In this document: piece by piece, positions 36,583 through 48,800 of the stretch
Numbering within the stretch: the first letter of the stretch is position 1
Layout of the letters: the number at the start of each line of letters is the position of its first letter
Assembly (NCBI GenBank): GCA_021613535.1
Contig: CP075494.1
Span: 11,594,001-11,658,000 of the forward strand
Origin: Adineta vaga
Taxonomy: Eukaryota; Rotifera
Reading direction: 5' to 3'
Length of the DNA stretch: 64,000 nt
The notes under the pieces: generated by a model
Databases searched by the model: none
Told to the model about the DNA's origin: nothing
Seen by the model: the letters and a program-made list of their open reading frames with translations, nothing else
Translations under genes and position numbers: made by a program

Positions 36583-39394
36583 TTACAATGGCACAACCAT
36601 GCCAACACTAACTGTATGATCTGGTGATAAATGGAGATTTTTTTGACCAAATGGAAATATATTTTTCAAGAATGCATAGATCAATAGAATTGATTTACAT
36701 GGTAGAGCACGCCATCCTTTACGTACAACTCGAACAGTAATAGCTGGAATAAAAAATGTAACATTTCGACTTTCTGGTACGGGAACACTGTGTTCTTTTG
36801 CAGCTAATTCCAAGCTAGATTAGTAAGAAAAAATGAACAATGAAATCATTTCAGGAATAAGCTCTCAATTAACTTACATATCCAGGAGATGAATTTTATG
36901 TTCGGAATAGCCATAACGTGCCGTAATATGATAGAAATGCCGTTCATCTGATCCATATTTTTGAACTTTTAATCGTTGACTAATATCGACAATTGGAATA
37001 CGTGCATATTCGAGTTTTAAAAAGATTGGTACTTGTGGAAGCTATAATAAAATGAAAACTTTTAAGCATAGAAAATTCTACTCATGTCTACATACTGCAT
37101 GAATACGTGCTAGAACACGTTCAAATACATGTGGTGTATGTCTTGATGAAGTCGTTAAAAAAACACCAAGACCAGGAGTAATTGTGAAGACAACATGACC
37201 AGTTAAACTTGTACGAAAGACACTATCTTCACCATGACCATTCACTGATGAATTGTGACTTTCATCCTTTTCATCGCTTAATAAAGATGCCGATGGTGGA
37301 AGTATATTGATAAGTGGTATTGTTCGACGTGCATCTTCTTCATCACTATTCGTCATTTGACGTTCCAATGCTAAACTTTTCGATCGTTGCAATTCTTCAT
37401 TTTTTGTTTCTGTAATAATTGTATTTGTTCCATTTAAGAAACCTAAACGTGCAGGTAATTGAAAAAGAGCAGTTGTTTGCGCATAACAATGAAGGTGCTG
37501 ACGAAGTAATGTCTGACCATGATACCATGAAAAACCAAGAATAAAAAAAAATATTGCGATCAATAAAGCAACCCAACCACCTTCGAAAAATTTCACAGCA
37601 TTTGCGGCAAGAAAATAAACATCAATAAAAAGAAATAAACCAAAAAGGATTACACGTATCCAATGATGTTTCCATACATAACGCATAACACACATGTAGA
37701 GTATTGTTGTAATTAACATATCGGAACAAACAGTAACACCATCTAAAAGAAACAATGTTCAGTTCATATCCAATATCATCGATTTCTTTACTTACAAGCA
37801 TGTGCTAAATGACTACTACTACGAAAATATAAAGTAATAGATATTGTAATTAACATAACGATCCAATTGATAGCCTTGAAGAAAAAGAACAAGGTATCTG
37901 CTCTTTTTTTCAATCTGTTACTAGAAAAAAATCTCTTACCGGAACATAAATTTGCCCAATAACTTTTTTACTAGTATGGATGACTCGTAATGGTGGAGAA
38001 AAGCCAAGAGAAGCTGCTTGACTCAATAACGAAAAAACACCGGTGATAATTGCCTGCGAAGCAATAACTAAAAAGATTGAATGAATATGAATACGAAAGC
38101 TATAATGATATCTATTTACTAGTTGCTATTGTAGCAAGAATAATCAATGGCCAACGAGCCCAATCTGGAGCAGCATTATAGAATGGATTAGAAATTGCTT
38201 CAGGATGTCGCATGATGAATGCTCCTTGACCAAGATAATTAGACATAACAGATGGTAATACAATACATAACCAACTAGTTCGTATCGGCCATCGACCAAA
38301 GTGTCCTAAGAAAAATTCAATATTATTTTAATTGAAAGTTCTGTAAGTTACCCAAGTCTGCATACAATGCTTCGAGACCAGTAACGGATAGAAAGACACC
38401 TCCTAAATAAGAAAATAAAAATAAGTATTACGATCTCTGAATATTATTTGTATTACCAATTTGAAGAAATCCTTTTCGTTTTTCTCGAATTAAATAGCTG
38501 ATTGCTTCCCATGGATTAAATGCTCGAAGAATCGCTGGTTCAAAAGTAATACGCCAAATACCAATGGAAAATAAAACACCAAACCAAACAATCATTATTG
38601 GTGCAAATGTTAACCCTAATTGTTATGAAATAAAGAGAAGAATTATGTTGTACAAAAACTAAATTTTATTTACCAATCTTTCCTGATCCAAACATTTGTA
38701 CAACGAATAAACCAATAATAATTAAAATTGTGATTGGTAAAACCCATTTTTGTAATTTTACCGATGTTGTCGCTAGACCTTCCACTGCCGATAGAACACT
38801 AATCGCTGGAGTTAGTGCTCCATCACCTAGAATCAAAATAGCGAAAAACGTTGCAAATTATTACAAATCATTAATTACCGATTAGTAATGAAGCAGCAAA
38901 AATTGAGACAATGCTAATAATTTGTTTAGCACGAGCACGTAATCGACTATTTTCTCCAGTTAAAAGACCGCAAAGTGCAAATGTTCCACCTTCACCACGA
39001 TTATCTGCCATTAAAATAAAAACAGAATATTTTATTGACACAACAATAATTAAATTCCATAAAATTAATGATATAGCGCCAATACATTGTTCTTGTGTTG
39101 GACTAGGATTTCCAGCAAAAATTGTATGAATAACATACAGTGGACTTGTACCGATATCACCAAAGATAACGCCAAGTGAACTAATTGTTAATGATAAATA
39201 TAAACGAAAATTATTACGTGGTGAAACTTTCGTGGTGTGTTCTTGAGCTTCTGATATTGATAGAGACGGTTTAATTTTATCATGTATAACGTTTCCATTC
39301 GCTAAACTATCGCTTCTAATTCCAATACTTGTAGAACCTTAAGAGAAATCTTATTAAACAAGAAAAAATGAATGTTTATCTTACTTTGAACCAT
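36583..39394 (-). CDS. KUP/HAK/KT-family potassium uptake transporter
   Basis: These proteins take up K+ with H+ across the plasma membrane in bacteria, fungi and plants. Around a dozen exons with about 50-60 nt introns run from ATG 39394 (MVQSSTSIG) to the stop at 36583. TM1 carries the family signature [19 protein letters not shown]. Then come [101 protein letters not shown] (also diagnostic), [19 protein letters not shown] and [22 protein letters not shown]. The last membrane helices are [19 protein letters not shown] and [16 protein letters not shown] cytoplasmic tail of more than 200 residues follows. I know of no standard animal KUP; the gene is most likely an old horizontal acquisition (inference). 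It is intact. Confidence 0.93.
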
Positions 39395-39689
39395 TATGTG
39401 TAGTAGAAGAAGAAGAAGAACGAAATGAAAATGACTAACACGTTGGAAATAATATGATGAAATTGTATGACGAGTACAAAGAGAAAAAGATATATAGAAT
39501 GTCGTAGAGCGAAAGAGAAAGATATCCTTGAGTGGTGTCGTCTATACATAATTTCTAGTCTCGTCTTAACTACTATATCGACAATAGACAAAGATATTAT
39601 TTGTATGTATATTCAATTCAAAAGACAATTCATGAATCGATTCCAATAAATAACGCGAAAATTTCGAAAAGTACTAATATTGATTATCA

Positions 39690-41037
39690 CTATTGTCTAC
39701 GTTCAAGATTTTTCAACATTGCAAACGAACGTTGATAACGATGACGATGTCGAACATATGAATCTGAAATAGCTGCTGCATAATATGTAAATATTGCAAT
39801 TGTCAATATGTTTTTCATGACAAAAAATAGATTTTCTAATGTACTCGCATCAAATTTGACTACAACAACAATTCGTAAACAAAGTAATAGGCCATCTTCA
39901 CTTGCCATTTGTGCTAAAATACCCCACAATTCAGTACCAAAGACAAAATCAATCATGATTAATAATCGTTCTCGAACTGTTGCCTTTGACCATTGAATGA
40001 TATCATATCGATGATCATGTTTTCGTTTACCAGACAGATTAACACTGAACTGCGACAAAGATATAAAATAAGCAGCTAGAAACAATGAACATTAGAGAAA
40101 TATGAATAGTAATCACAAAACCTACCGATAATGGCTTTCATGATATTTTTGTTTTTCTTTTGAATGAGCTGTTCACTTTGTCCAGCCATTGTCGAAGCAA
40201 AACTATGAACACATGTTGTTTGCCATGAATACAACGAATCATTAAGAATATTTTACTCGACAATATCAGAAGCCGTGGAAATAAAATATGTGATTAACTG
40301 ATCAAGTCCTAAGTTACCAGTGATCATCCTTATCAAATAAAAAGATATACTTTCATACAACAGAGAAAATTTTCGTTTACCATCGAAGACAAATGGTAGT
40401 AAGTACAATGACTTGTTCTAACATTTCATCAGGCATTTGTTTCATCAAACATAGACCATACATACACCAATCATTAGAATTCATATCTTCTTCTAGATCA
40501 CATGTACTATTTGTGATGCCGATGGTAGAAATTGCTTGATCAATTGGACTTTTTTGAAACTTCATGAGATGCAATTGTTTTCTTTCTTTTAGATGCCAAC
40601 ATTTACTAACATAAGATTCTAAGTTGATCTCTGCTTGTCTTGCTTGTAATTTGTTTTCTTTGATAGATTGAACAAAATATGCATATCGTAAAAACCATAA
40701 TGGAGGCATTGTAACTAGAATTGATCGAGAAGTATTTGCAATGTTCATTTATTTCGAATAGCTTACATGTGATGAATATGGCCACGCCTGCATTAATCCA
40801 AAAGTATTCGACTATTTTTTGATACACGTGAATTTTTAATAGGATAATCCACCAATCGATAATAAGAAAGGTTATACCTAAGTAACAGAAGTTTGATAAC
40901 ATCCATAGTTGTTGTTTTTCACACATTGCTCGAGCATAACAGATGATGAGTAGAATAGACATGATAATTCGTGCAAAACCATTTCGTATGACGAAAACGA
41001 TCAGTTCATCTGTACGATAATTATTTTCGTCTCTCAT
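39690..41037 (-). CDS. TMEM26: TMEM26-like multi-pass membrane protein
   Basis: Five exons join in phase; taken singly they look like three unrelated small open frames. The start is MRDENNYRTDELIVFV at 41037. The first exon ends ...VAIFIT and splices over TAA-containing sequence to FTMPPLWFLRYAYF. A second junction reads LTTICLR-W-MITGNLGLDQLITYF, a third STASDIV-D-FASTMAGQ, a fourth KAII-A-AYFISLSQF. Blocks shared with animal TMEM26: RW..TGNLGLDQL, TASDIV, the segment with ELWGILAQMASEDGLLLCLR, and VMKNILTIAIF near the end. Predicted membrane helices include IMSILLIICYARAM, FCYLGITFLIIDWWIILL and NILTIAIFTYYAAAI. TMEM26 function is little known. A TTTCGTAG 3' splice-site-like sequence directly precedes the ATG. 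Confidence 0.8.
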
Positions 41038-41443
41038 CTACGAAACTAAACAGAGAAAGTATTGCAATGATTTTGCGCTTCTTTTCAATCTTTTTTATTA
41101 CTACGCATGTATGAAACAGTACAGCAATAATTGTCCTTCGAATCTTTTGAATTTGTATTAGTGACTTTTTGTTTAGAAATGACCTGATATCTTTAGGAAG
41201 TGAAGCATCGGAATAACTGACGAAAACGAAATGTTTCGAGATGCGATTCATCTTTTTTAGTTTTCTTCTCATGAGTGTATGCAATTATAAAACAACATAA
41301 TTTTAAAACTATCATTATAAGAAAGAAAATCAATTAAAATATGCGTGTTCAAGCATCGACAAAGATACTAATGACGGTTGAAAACAAACTAGAATCTGAA
41401 ATATTTCACATTCTAAAATATTATTTTATTAGAAAAGACGAAG
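41038..41443. other. Intergenic between gene B and TMEM26
   Basis: AT-rich spacer of 406 nt. It should carry the 3' UTR of gene B and the leader of TMEM26. No clear core promoter was seen. Confidence 0.45.
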
Positions 41444-44400
41444 CTATGCATTGATCGTAATGGAAGGATATATAATAAGACCTGAGGATGAACCTGAAAA
41501 AATACGAGTTTGTCGTTTAGTCATATTTTCGTATTGTCTAACAACATTATGTACAGCTTCAAGTGCATCCGACGATTTCCGAGCGAGTATGGCAACAGTT
41601 CCTCCACCACCACCACCTGTAATTTTAGCGCCGAGTAATACTTTTGGTGATGCTGATGATGACGATAGTGATTGTTGTCGTATTAAATTTACGAGTAAAT
41701 TTATTTCATCACTAGCTAGATCACATGCTCGATAACTAGCATCTGCTTGAAACATTAATTCACCAAGATTAGACAGGTAATCAGTACAAAGATAATGATC
41801 ATTCTTTAATAATTGTTCAAAAAGTTGGACTCGAAAATTTTCTTCAATTGGATGAGCAGTCGCTGCACGTAATGGATAGATTTCATTCGAATCGATTTTA
41901 CTCAATGGATCAAGATGCAATGATGATTGAAATTCTTTACCAACTAGTTTTTCCGGTAATAACATTCGATATTGATTATTAAATTTTGAAAGTGTTATTT
42001 GACATAGATGATGAATATTATCTGGTAGATTGAGTAGTTGTTTGCCCATAAAAGTAGCGGTCCGTACTCGTCGATATGTTGAACCAGCTGTCGACCGTTT
42101 AACACCTGAATCAATCCCGAATAATTGAATATTTGATGGTATCGTAACATTATGAAACGATGGATTAGGTACATGTTGACAAAGGAGAGAAAATAAATGA
42201 TCAGTACAAGCATGAACACATGTCATTTGATCCATAAATCCGCATGAACTACCAACAACATAATTTTCAACAAATTGACAAAGCAATGCTAATTCAGTTT
42301 TCGATATAAGATTATCTAGATTGAGGCATGAACATGCTAAAATATTCACAAGCTATGACAAAGTTAATCACTAATCTGTCTTTACCTGCACGAGCAACAG
42401 CAACTTCAAGAGCAGCAGATGAAGCTACACCCTTGTTACAGGGTACATCAGAAATAACAACTATATTGAAACCAACTGGAAGGATACTGCTCTCTGTTTT
42501 TTTTATCAATTCAGCTAAAATACCTACTATATAACTAGGCCAATTGACTGGCTCTTCGTGTGGAATTGTAGTTCTTTGTTCTTGAGTATACCATGTTTCT
42601 AATCGTTTTCTTAATGTTTCATTTTGATTATCAAAAAGTATACTCATAGGAATCTCACGATCCCATATAGTTAAGTTATGTTGATTGATAGATTTGATTT
42701 CCACATTATCTGTTTGGATACTAATAAGGCGAATTGTACTTGTGTTGGCAGGTTGAATAAAAGCATAAGTACGCTGTGCAATTGGATATTGAAGAACATG
42801 CGAACCAGAATAATCAGCAAAACCTAAAACGAATTATAAAGATCATCGTACGTTAAGTTATTCTTTTAAACATGCCTCCCATAAGGTCTAAACGACCCGG
42901 AGCACTAGCACTGTGTATTGGTGCATTAGAAATCGAGAATAAAGTTTGCACTTTATCGATTTGTTTTAATAACGACCATACATTCGAAATCGAAGAGTTG
43001 TTATGTGATTTTTCTCTTTTGTCAACAGTAAATGCTCGAAATGTTCGATAATATTCTTTTGGATCACCAATATCATATCGTTCACCATCTAATAAACAGC
43101 CAAATAATTGTCCATTCTGTCGAAGACCATTCATTGCTTCGCGTAGACCAAGTTCTACTGGAATTGTTTCTTGTTCTAGTTTTTGCTCGTGCAACCGAAG
43201 ATAGTGGAAAATTGTCGGTGGTAGAATATCCATTCCAGCTTGACAAAGAAATGAATTTTGAGATAATTTAAATTGAAAACGATTCATGGCTATATTAATA
43301 GAAGGTTTTTCGATCATATCGGTAATTTGGAAAAATTGTCTATTTTCCAGATCGATATCTGATTGTAATAGGCCAGTGCTTGAAAATTCTTCAGCAGTAC
43401 ATGTCATAACACCTGTAAGACCTTGCCGAGACGGCTCAGAGACATGTTGGCGATATGCAGTAAGTAATTGCTGTAAACATGATTGGTGAGTGTTGTTGGG
43501 TTGATAAAGATGATCACTTAACATCACAACAAATGGTTCATTACTAATATATTGTTCTGTTTGAAGAACCGCATGACCAAATCCTTTTGGTGATGTTTGT
43601 AAAATATAATCAATTTTATTATGTGGATGTGAGGAAAAATACGATTGGAATAAATGTAGTTGTTCAGGAGCAATTACAAGCAAGACTTCTTCAATACCAG
43701 TTCCTTCGGCGAAGATTTCTTCTAGAAGAAGATCAAGTACTGGACGACATGTCCATTGAGTCGAACTGGATTGAGCAATCGGTAAAAGAATCTTAGGTAT
43801 AATTGTACTTTGTGGACGCATTCGTGTACCAAGTCCAGCAGTCGGTACAACAACTTTTCGGACGACTGTTTTAGAAGATTTAAATGAAGATTTCAGGACA
43901 TTCGTATCGATGATATCTTTTTTTAACATAGTTACTACATGGTCAGAGAATGGCGTACGTGATTGAACAGACCAGCCTGTCGATGAAAATAGATTATCCC
44001 ATTCTTGTCGAGTTCGTTCCTTAGCTTTGTGTAGGAAAAACATGTGTAATGATAGAAGAGCATGGTGATTACCATTTAAATCAACTTCACGTTCGATGAC
44101 GCAGAGATGTTTAGATGGAATATGATTTAAAATAAGTTTCGCTTTTTCATCTGGCCAATCATGAAGAACACGTGATAGTAGATAGAAATCAGCTGTAGGT
44201 AATGAACCAGAAAATAGATCTCCACTTTGAAACTCAATCTTTGGATGAGATTTTGCTAAATTGATAACTTCAGGGCGATCGATACAGATTAAATGTTGAT
44301 TGGAACAGTGATTTGATAATTCACATAAAAGAGCACCCATTCCACCACCAAGATCAACAATAGTCGATGATTGAAATAGTTCATCAGGAAGTACAGATGC

Positions 44401-45784
44401 AATTCCGTGCCAATCTTGATTCGCATATGAATTCAGTACTCTTTGTGTTAAACGCATAAGTTCAGGATTTTTTGCAATTTTAGAAAATAAATCTTTGTTT
44501 GCATGCAGTTGGTGGTTACGATACTTCAAACTCGGTAACCATCCTGAAATGTATTCATCTTGTAACCAATAGAGAGCTCGATCACGAATGATACTATCTG
44601 AATCAAACAGAAGACGACCTCGTTGTGTAATGGTATATTCGCCATCGACGGATGATGGTTTAATAAAACCGAATTGATTCCATACTCGTTGAATTTGTTC
44701 CTTCAATTGTTGATCATCTTTATCAGATTTGTTTCCATTATCGAGTAAACTTGTCTTCTGTTCTAAGCCTATTTTAAGTGCAAATGCTGGCCAATAGTTC
44801 TTCGACATCTAAAAGAAAATAGATATCAAGAAAACGTTATCGATCGAAATCAATTGACCTGTTCAATATCAGCACAATTTTCATTATTACAATCGTTTAA
44901 TCGAGCTAAGATATTATGTTGCTCATCAATAATACATCTTGATCCATCATGTAACATTTGTACAAGTGCTTGACCGTTGTAAAAATTTTCAATTTGTCGA
45001 TATCGACGACCTTGTCCAGCATCCATACCATGACGATCAATAAAGAACCAACCATTTTCATCTCGTGCTCGTGCTAAACCTTTATGATAAACGTCCAGAT
45101 CAAGAAAACTTATTTTGTAAGATGATGACGATGAGTGAAGAGCATCACCATTTTCATCGATAGCATGAAAGAGACCATCGATAGAACTACGAACCACAGC
45201 ACTTCCCTAGAGTTTCATAATCCAATTGAACGTAAACTAACGAAGAAAAAGAACTTACTTCTCGAAAATCCCCTGCATACGAATGTGGACCTGAGATCAT
45301 TTTTCCTTTAGGATCAATATGATAGTATTGAAGATTAAAATCTCGCACAGGACATCGATATGATTGAAAATTACCACACCATTGCCATATGAAACTATAC
45401 GCAGAAGTTCCTGTCGTTTTAATATGATACCAATAATCAATATTCTAAAAGTATTCACATTACATTATCATTTGATTTCAACATATGACAAACCTGTACA
45501 GCAGCAAGATTTTCATAGAAACCAAATGTACGAGAAAAACGTTGAGGATAGGCATCTTCTCCTCGGTCGTTAATATGAAATGCTGCTCCCGTTCGATCAA
45601 TAACTGGAGCTAAACCGGGTGAATGAAACGGTAAAACAATTTTGAATCGATTTTCATACAATGGTTGTTGACTAGACAAACAAATGTGATATGTACCACA
45701 TGATGAAACTTTCGAATAAGTCCATTTCTGACGACGAATGATATTTTTCGATAGAATTAATTGTGAAAATCGATTCATTAACAT
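41444..45784 (-). CDS. Gene B: WG-repeat / SAM-methyltransferase / GalU-like nucleotidyltransferase / L-arabinokinase-like GHMP kinase fusion
   Basis: Six exons (45494-45784, 45259-45444, 44859-45206, 42876-44808, 42386-42823, 41444-42336) total exactly 1363 codons and give 1362 residues. Residues 1-275 contain WG-type repeats (YHKGLARARDENGWFFIDRHG and weaker copies). Residues about 276-590 are an O-methyltransferase-like SAM domain with DLGGGMGALL at 427 and LSRVLHDWPDEKAKLIL. Residues about 590-900 are a sugar-1-phosphate nucleotidyltransferase of GalU type: PTAGLGTRMRPQ..IPK at 597 and ERYDIGDPKEYY near the end. Residues about 905-1362 are a GHMP sugar kinase close to plant L-arabinokinase: PGRLDLMGGFADYSGS, GVASSAA at 1051, CGFMDQ at 1097, FGIDSGVKRS, KITGGGGGGTV. 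The kinase-plus-pyrophosphorylase order recalls bifunctional fucose-salvage enzymes. The fourth intron has a GC donor. All catalytic motifs look intact. The natural sugar and methyl acceptor are unknown. Confidence 0.88.
42824..42875 (-). other. GC-AG intron in gene B
   Basis: The coding frame LDLMGG-FADYSG is kept only if the intron starts with GCATGT after ...ATGGGAG and ends TTTTAG before GTTTTGCT. No GT within reach restores the frame. Confidence 0.8.
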
Positions 45785-45841
45785 CTAAAATGAATTCGAA
45801 TACTATGAAAACGAACAAAATAGGAAAGAAAATGATTTTAT
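45785..45841 (-). promoter_or_regulatory. 57-nt spacer between genes A and B with a 3' splice site abutting the ATG
   Basis: Gene A stops with TAA at 45842-45844. After an AT-rich, pyrimidine-bearing 57 nt spacer, ATTCATTTTAG directly precedes the ATG of gene B. There is no space for a promoter. The arrangement fits an operon resolved by spliced-leader trans-splicing (inference). Confidence 0.6.
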
Positions 45842-48800
45842 TTATATTTCAGCAGGTGGTTTTCTCATATTACAATTTTGACAAAGAGGATAGTCTGTGT
45901 AATTATTGATTAATTCTTTATATCTGTCACCAGTCCAGATTTTCAATATATTTTGATCGGTATGTTGAACATTACCAAATGAACCTAATGATAATCGTTC
46001 TTGATCGGGAGCGCAGCAAGGATCATATCGACCACTATGATTAATCCATGCTTCTTTACCTAAAAATGGACAAACACTTTCAGGATGAATTGTTGATGAA
46101 CCACTATTTTCATCCAATTCAAAGAAATTTTCAAGTTTAATCTAGAAGAGAAAAGGCAAAATGAGAAAGAATTCTCTTGATTTTTCAGGCATAAAATTTT
46201 TTACTTGTTTTCCTATAGGTAATAATTGTTGTTGAGCGATGTTTTGACATTGAATAACACATTGATTCCATCGACGAATGGCGTCAGTTGATCGACGTAG
46301 ATTTTGATCTTTGATTTGTTTAAAATGAGCCCATAAATGATGACCTTTGATACGATCGATACCCAATGAAATGCCCAATTTGACAATCTATTAGAATTAC
46401 TTTTATTTTTAATATCAAGTTAACTCGAAAGAAATGAAAATATTGAAAGAAATTTAAATGAACTTAAGAAGATATTTTTATGCAATAGGAAATGTTATGG
46501 GAAAGTTCTATGCTTGTCGGAAGGTATGTACATGACTACAAACCATTCCAAAGATTTTCTATGACTATAAGATGAGTCAAACTTTATTACCTCGGGAATT
46601 TCTGGTAAATTGATTTCCATGAAAGTCAATTGCAATGTTACTGTTGCTCGATTACCACCTTGTTCTGCCATCTGATCACGAATATGAATGAATTTTTTAA
46701 TATTATCCAGCTAGATGAAGATATAGAAAAGCGAGATACTTAAAAGAAAGAAACAATAATCAAATACTTGTCTATCAAGTTTAGAATGTTTCATCACTAT
46801 TTCTTGAGTTTTTTTTGTAATTCCATTCCAAGAAAATTTCACATCACTCAAAACTGGCATGAGTAAATGAGCCCATTCCGCAACTGAATTTTAAAATGAA
46901 TTCTTTCGATTAAAGATTCACAAAGTATCTATACATACCAGAATGACCTTGTGGAGAATGAAATGATCCATTCGTGGTAAGATTCAATTTAATATTATAA
47001 TCTCCACATAGTTTAATGATATCTTCGAATGTACGACCTTTGGCATCACGATACATAAGTGGTTCACCCATTGTTGATGGAATCTAGATATACAAAAGTA
47101 AAATTTGTTATGTGCGCGAATAGAAAGAATAAAGATAGGCGTTTTGTTCTTACAATTTCTTGTAAACCATGTGGTGCTGTTTCAGTAACAACTTGTTTAA
47201 TGATATCAAAATCCATTCTACGACGACGAATTTTTGCTTCTTTGCGCGCTTTTTGATGTGGTGAATATTCCGAATGCTGTTCACACATGATACAACTAAA
47301 ATTACAATCATCAGGATTCGTATCAAATGTTATTCGACGTGGAGCGGCTAGTTGCTCAATAGGTTTTGGTTGAAGACTGATTGATTGTTTTAGTTTTATT
47401 TGATTATTTGTCAATGTTGAATATATATTAATTAGTTCATCAACATGTGTTTCAATTGATGGTACTTGTCCATCTCTAGAATGAAGATAACCATGTTGAC
47501 CTAATTTGTCAAGTATATCTGGTTGTTGAATAACTCGAAGAATAGTATCCGCAAGTGATGAAGTATCACGATGCACAAAGGTCAATCCGTTCACTCCATC
47601 TTTGACTAATTCACTCTAAAAATAACGAAAAAATTTTTACGATAAATAAATTCAAACGATTCTCACCATTCCACCTTGGTTAGCTGTAATCACAGGTACA
47701 TGACATTGCTGTGCTTCATGAATAACTAATGGAGAGTTTTCATCCCAAATTGATGGAACAACGATACAATCAACATGATTAAAAACGCAATCTACAATTT
47801 CAGAATTCTTATATTCAGGACGCCATTCAACAGAAATTCCTGCTGCTTTAGTCATTGCTTGAAGATTACTAGTAGTAGCAGGATCTGGTCGACCATAAAT
47901 GGCCAGAGAAAATCGATCAGCAAGTTTTGGTTGAGATCGAACGATATGTTGTGCAGCTTCTACGAATTGATTGATACCTTTTGATGCAGAATGTCGTCCA
48001 ATATATCCGAAAACAATGGGTTTGTTTGATTGACGAACACGATGACGATGAGCTAAGATTGAACGATCAAATCCATATGGTAAAAATTTGACTTTTTCAG
48101 TTGCTAATCCAAATTCATTAACAAATCGTTTCTGTAAATGATGTGAAGGTGCAATAAACATATCGATGGCATCACAAGTCTCTCGTACTGTACGCATTCG
48201 TTCATTAATCCACCATGTCCAATATTCTGTTTCACGATCTTTATTTGCTGTAGTACCTATAGTAGAAATACAAAATACTTTTATATGATTTTAAAATGAT
48301 ATACCTGTTGCAAAACGCGACGTGAAACATTTCGTGGCACATTTTTCATCCTTTTGTTCTGTACATAATTCGTAAGGTATCTGGCCATTATATGTTGAAG
48401 CTACACCATTAACTAGAAATTGCCCACGTGGACACATAAGCCAATAATCATGTAACGTGTAGAGAATCTTTGCTCCTAGGAGATCTCGTGCACGTTGTGG
48501 TAATGTTAATGATAAATGATTTAAATGACCAAAATGAACAATATTTGGCTTCGGATTAAGTTTTTGACAGATATCTTCGAAACAACGATCAATATCTGTA
48601 TTTACAAATCTTTGATAGGGTGCTTCTCGTGCATGATTAATCAAATAGATTGGTATAGTTGGATCGTGTTCATCTTGAGTTTGTCGAACAAGAAAATCTG
48701 CACGAAATGGATCTTGTTCACGTGAAATAACCGATACGCTAGATGTTTTTCCCGAAAGACTCAATCGAACTGCTAATGTTTGTGTATAAACCTATACATA

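Noticed and set aside
41021-41284. Minus-strand frame overlapping the start of TMEM26
   Set aside because: It is in another frame from TMEM26 and has basic, random composition.
43032-43796. Several plus-strand frames opposite gene B
   Set aside because: They are antisense shadows of the nucleotidyltransferase domain.
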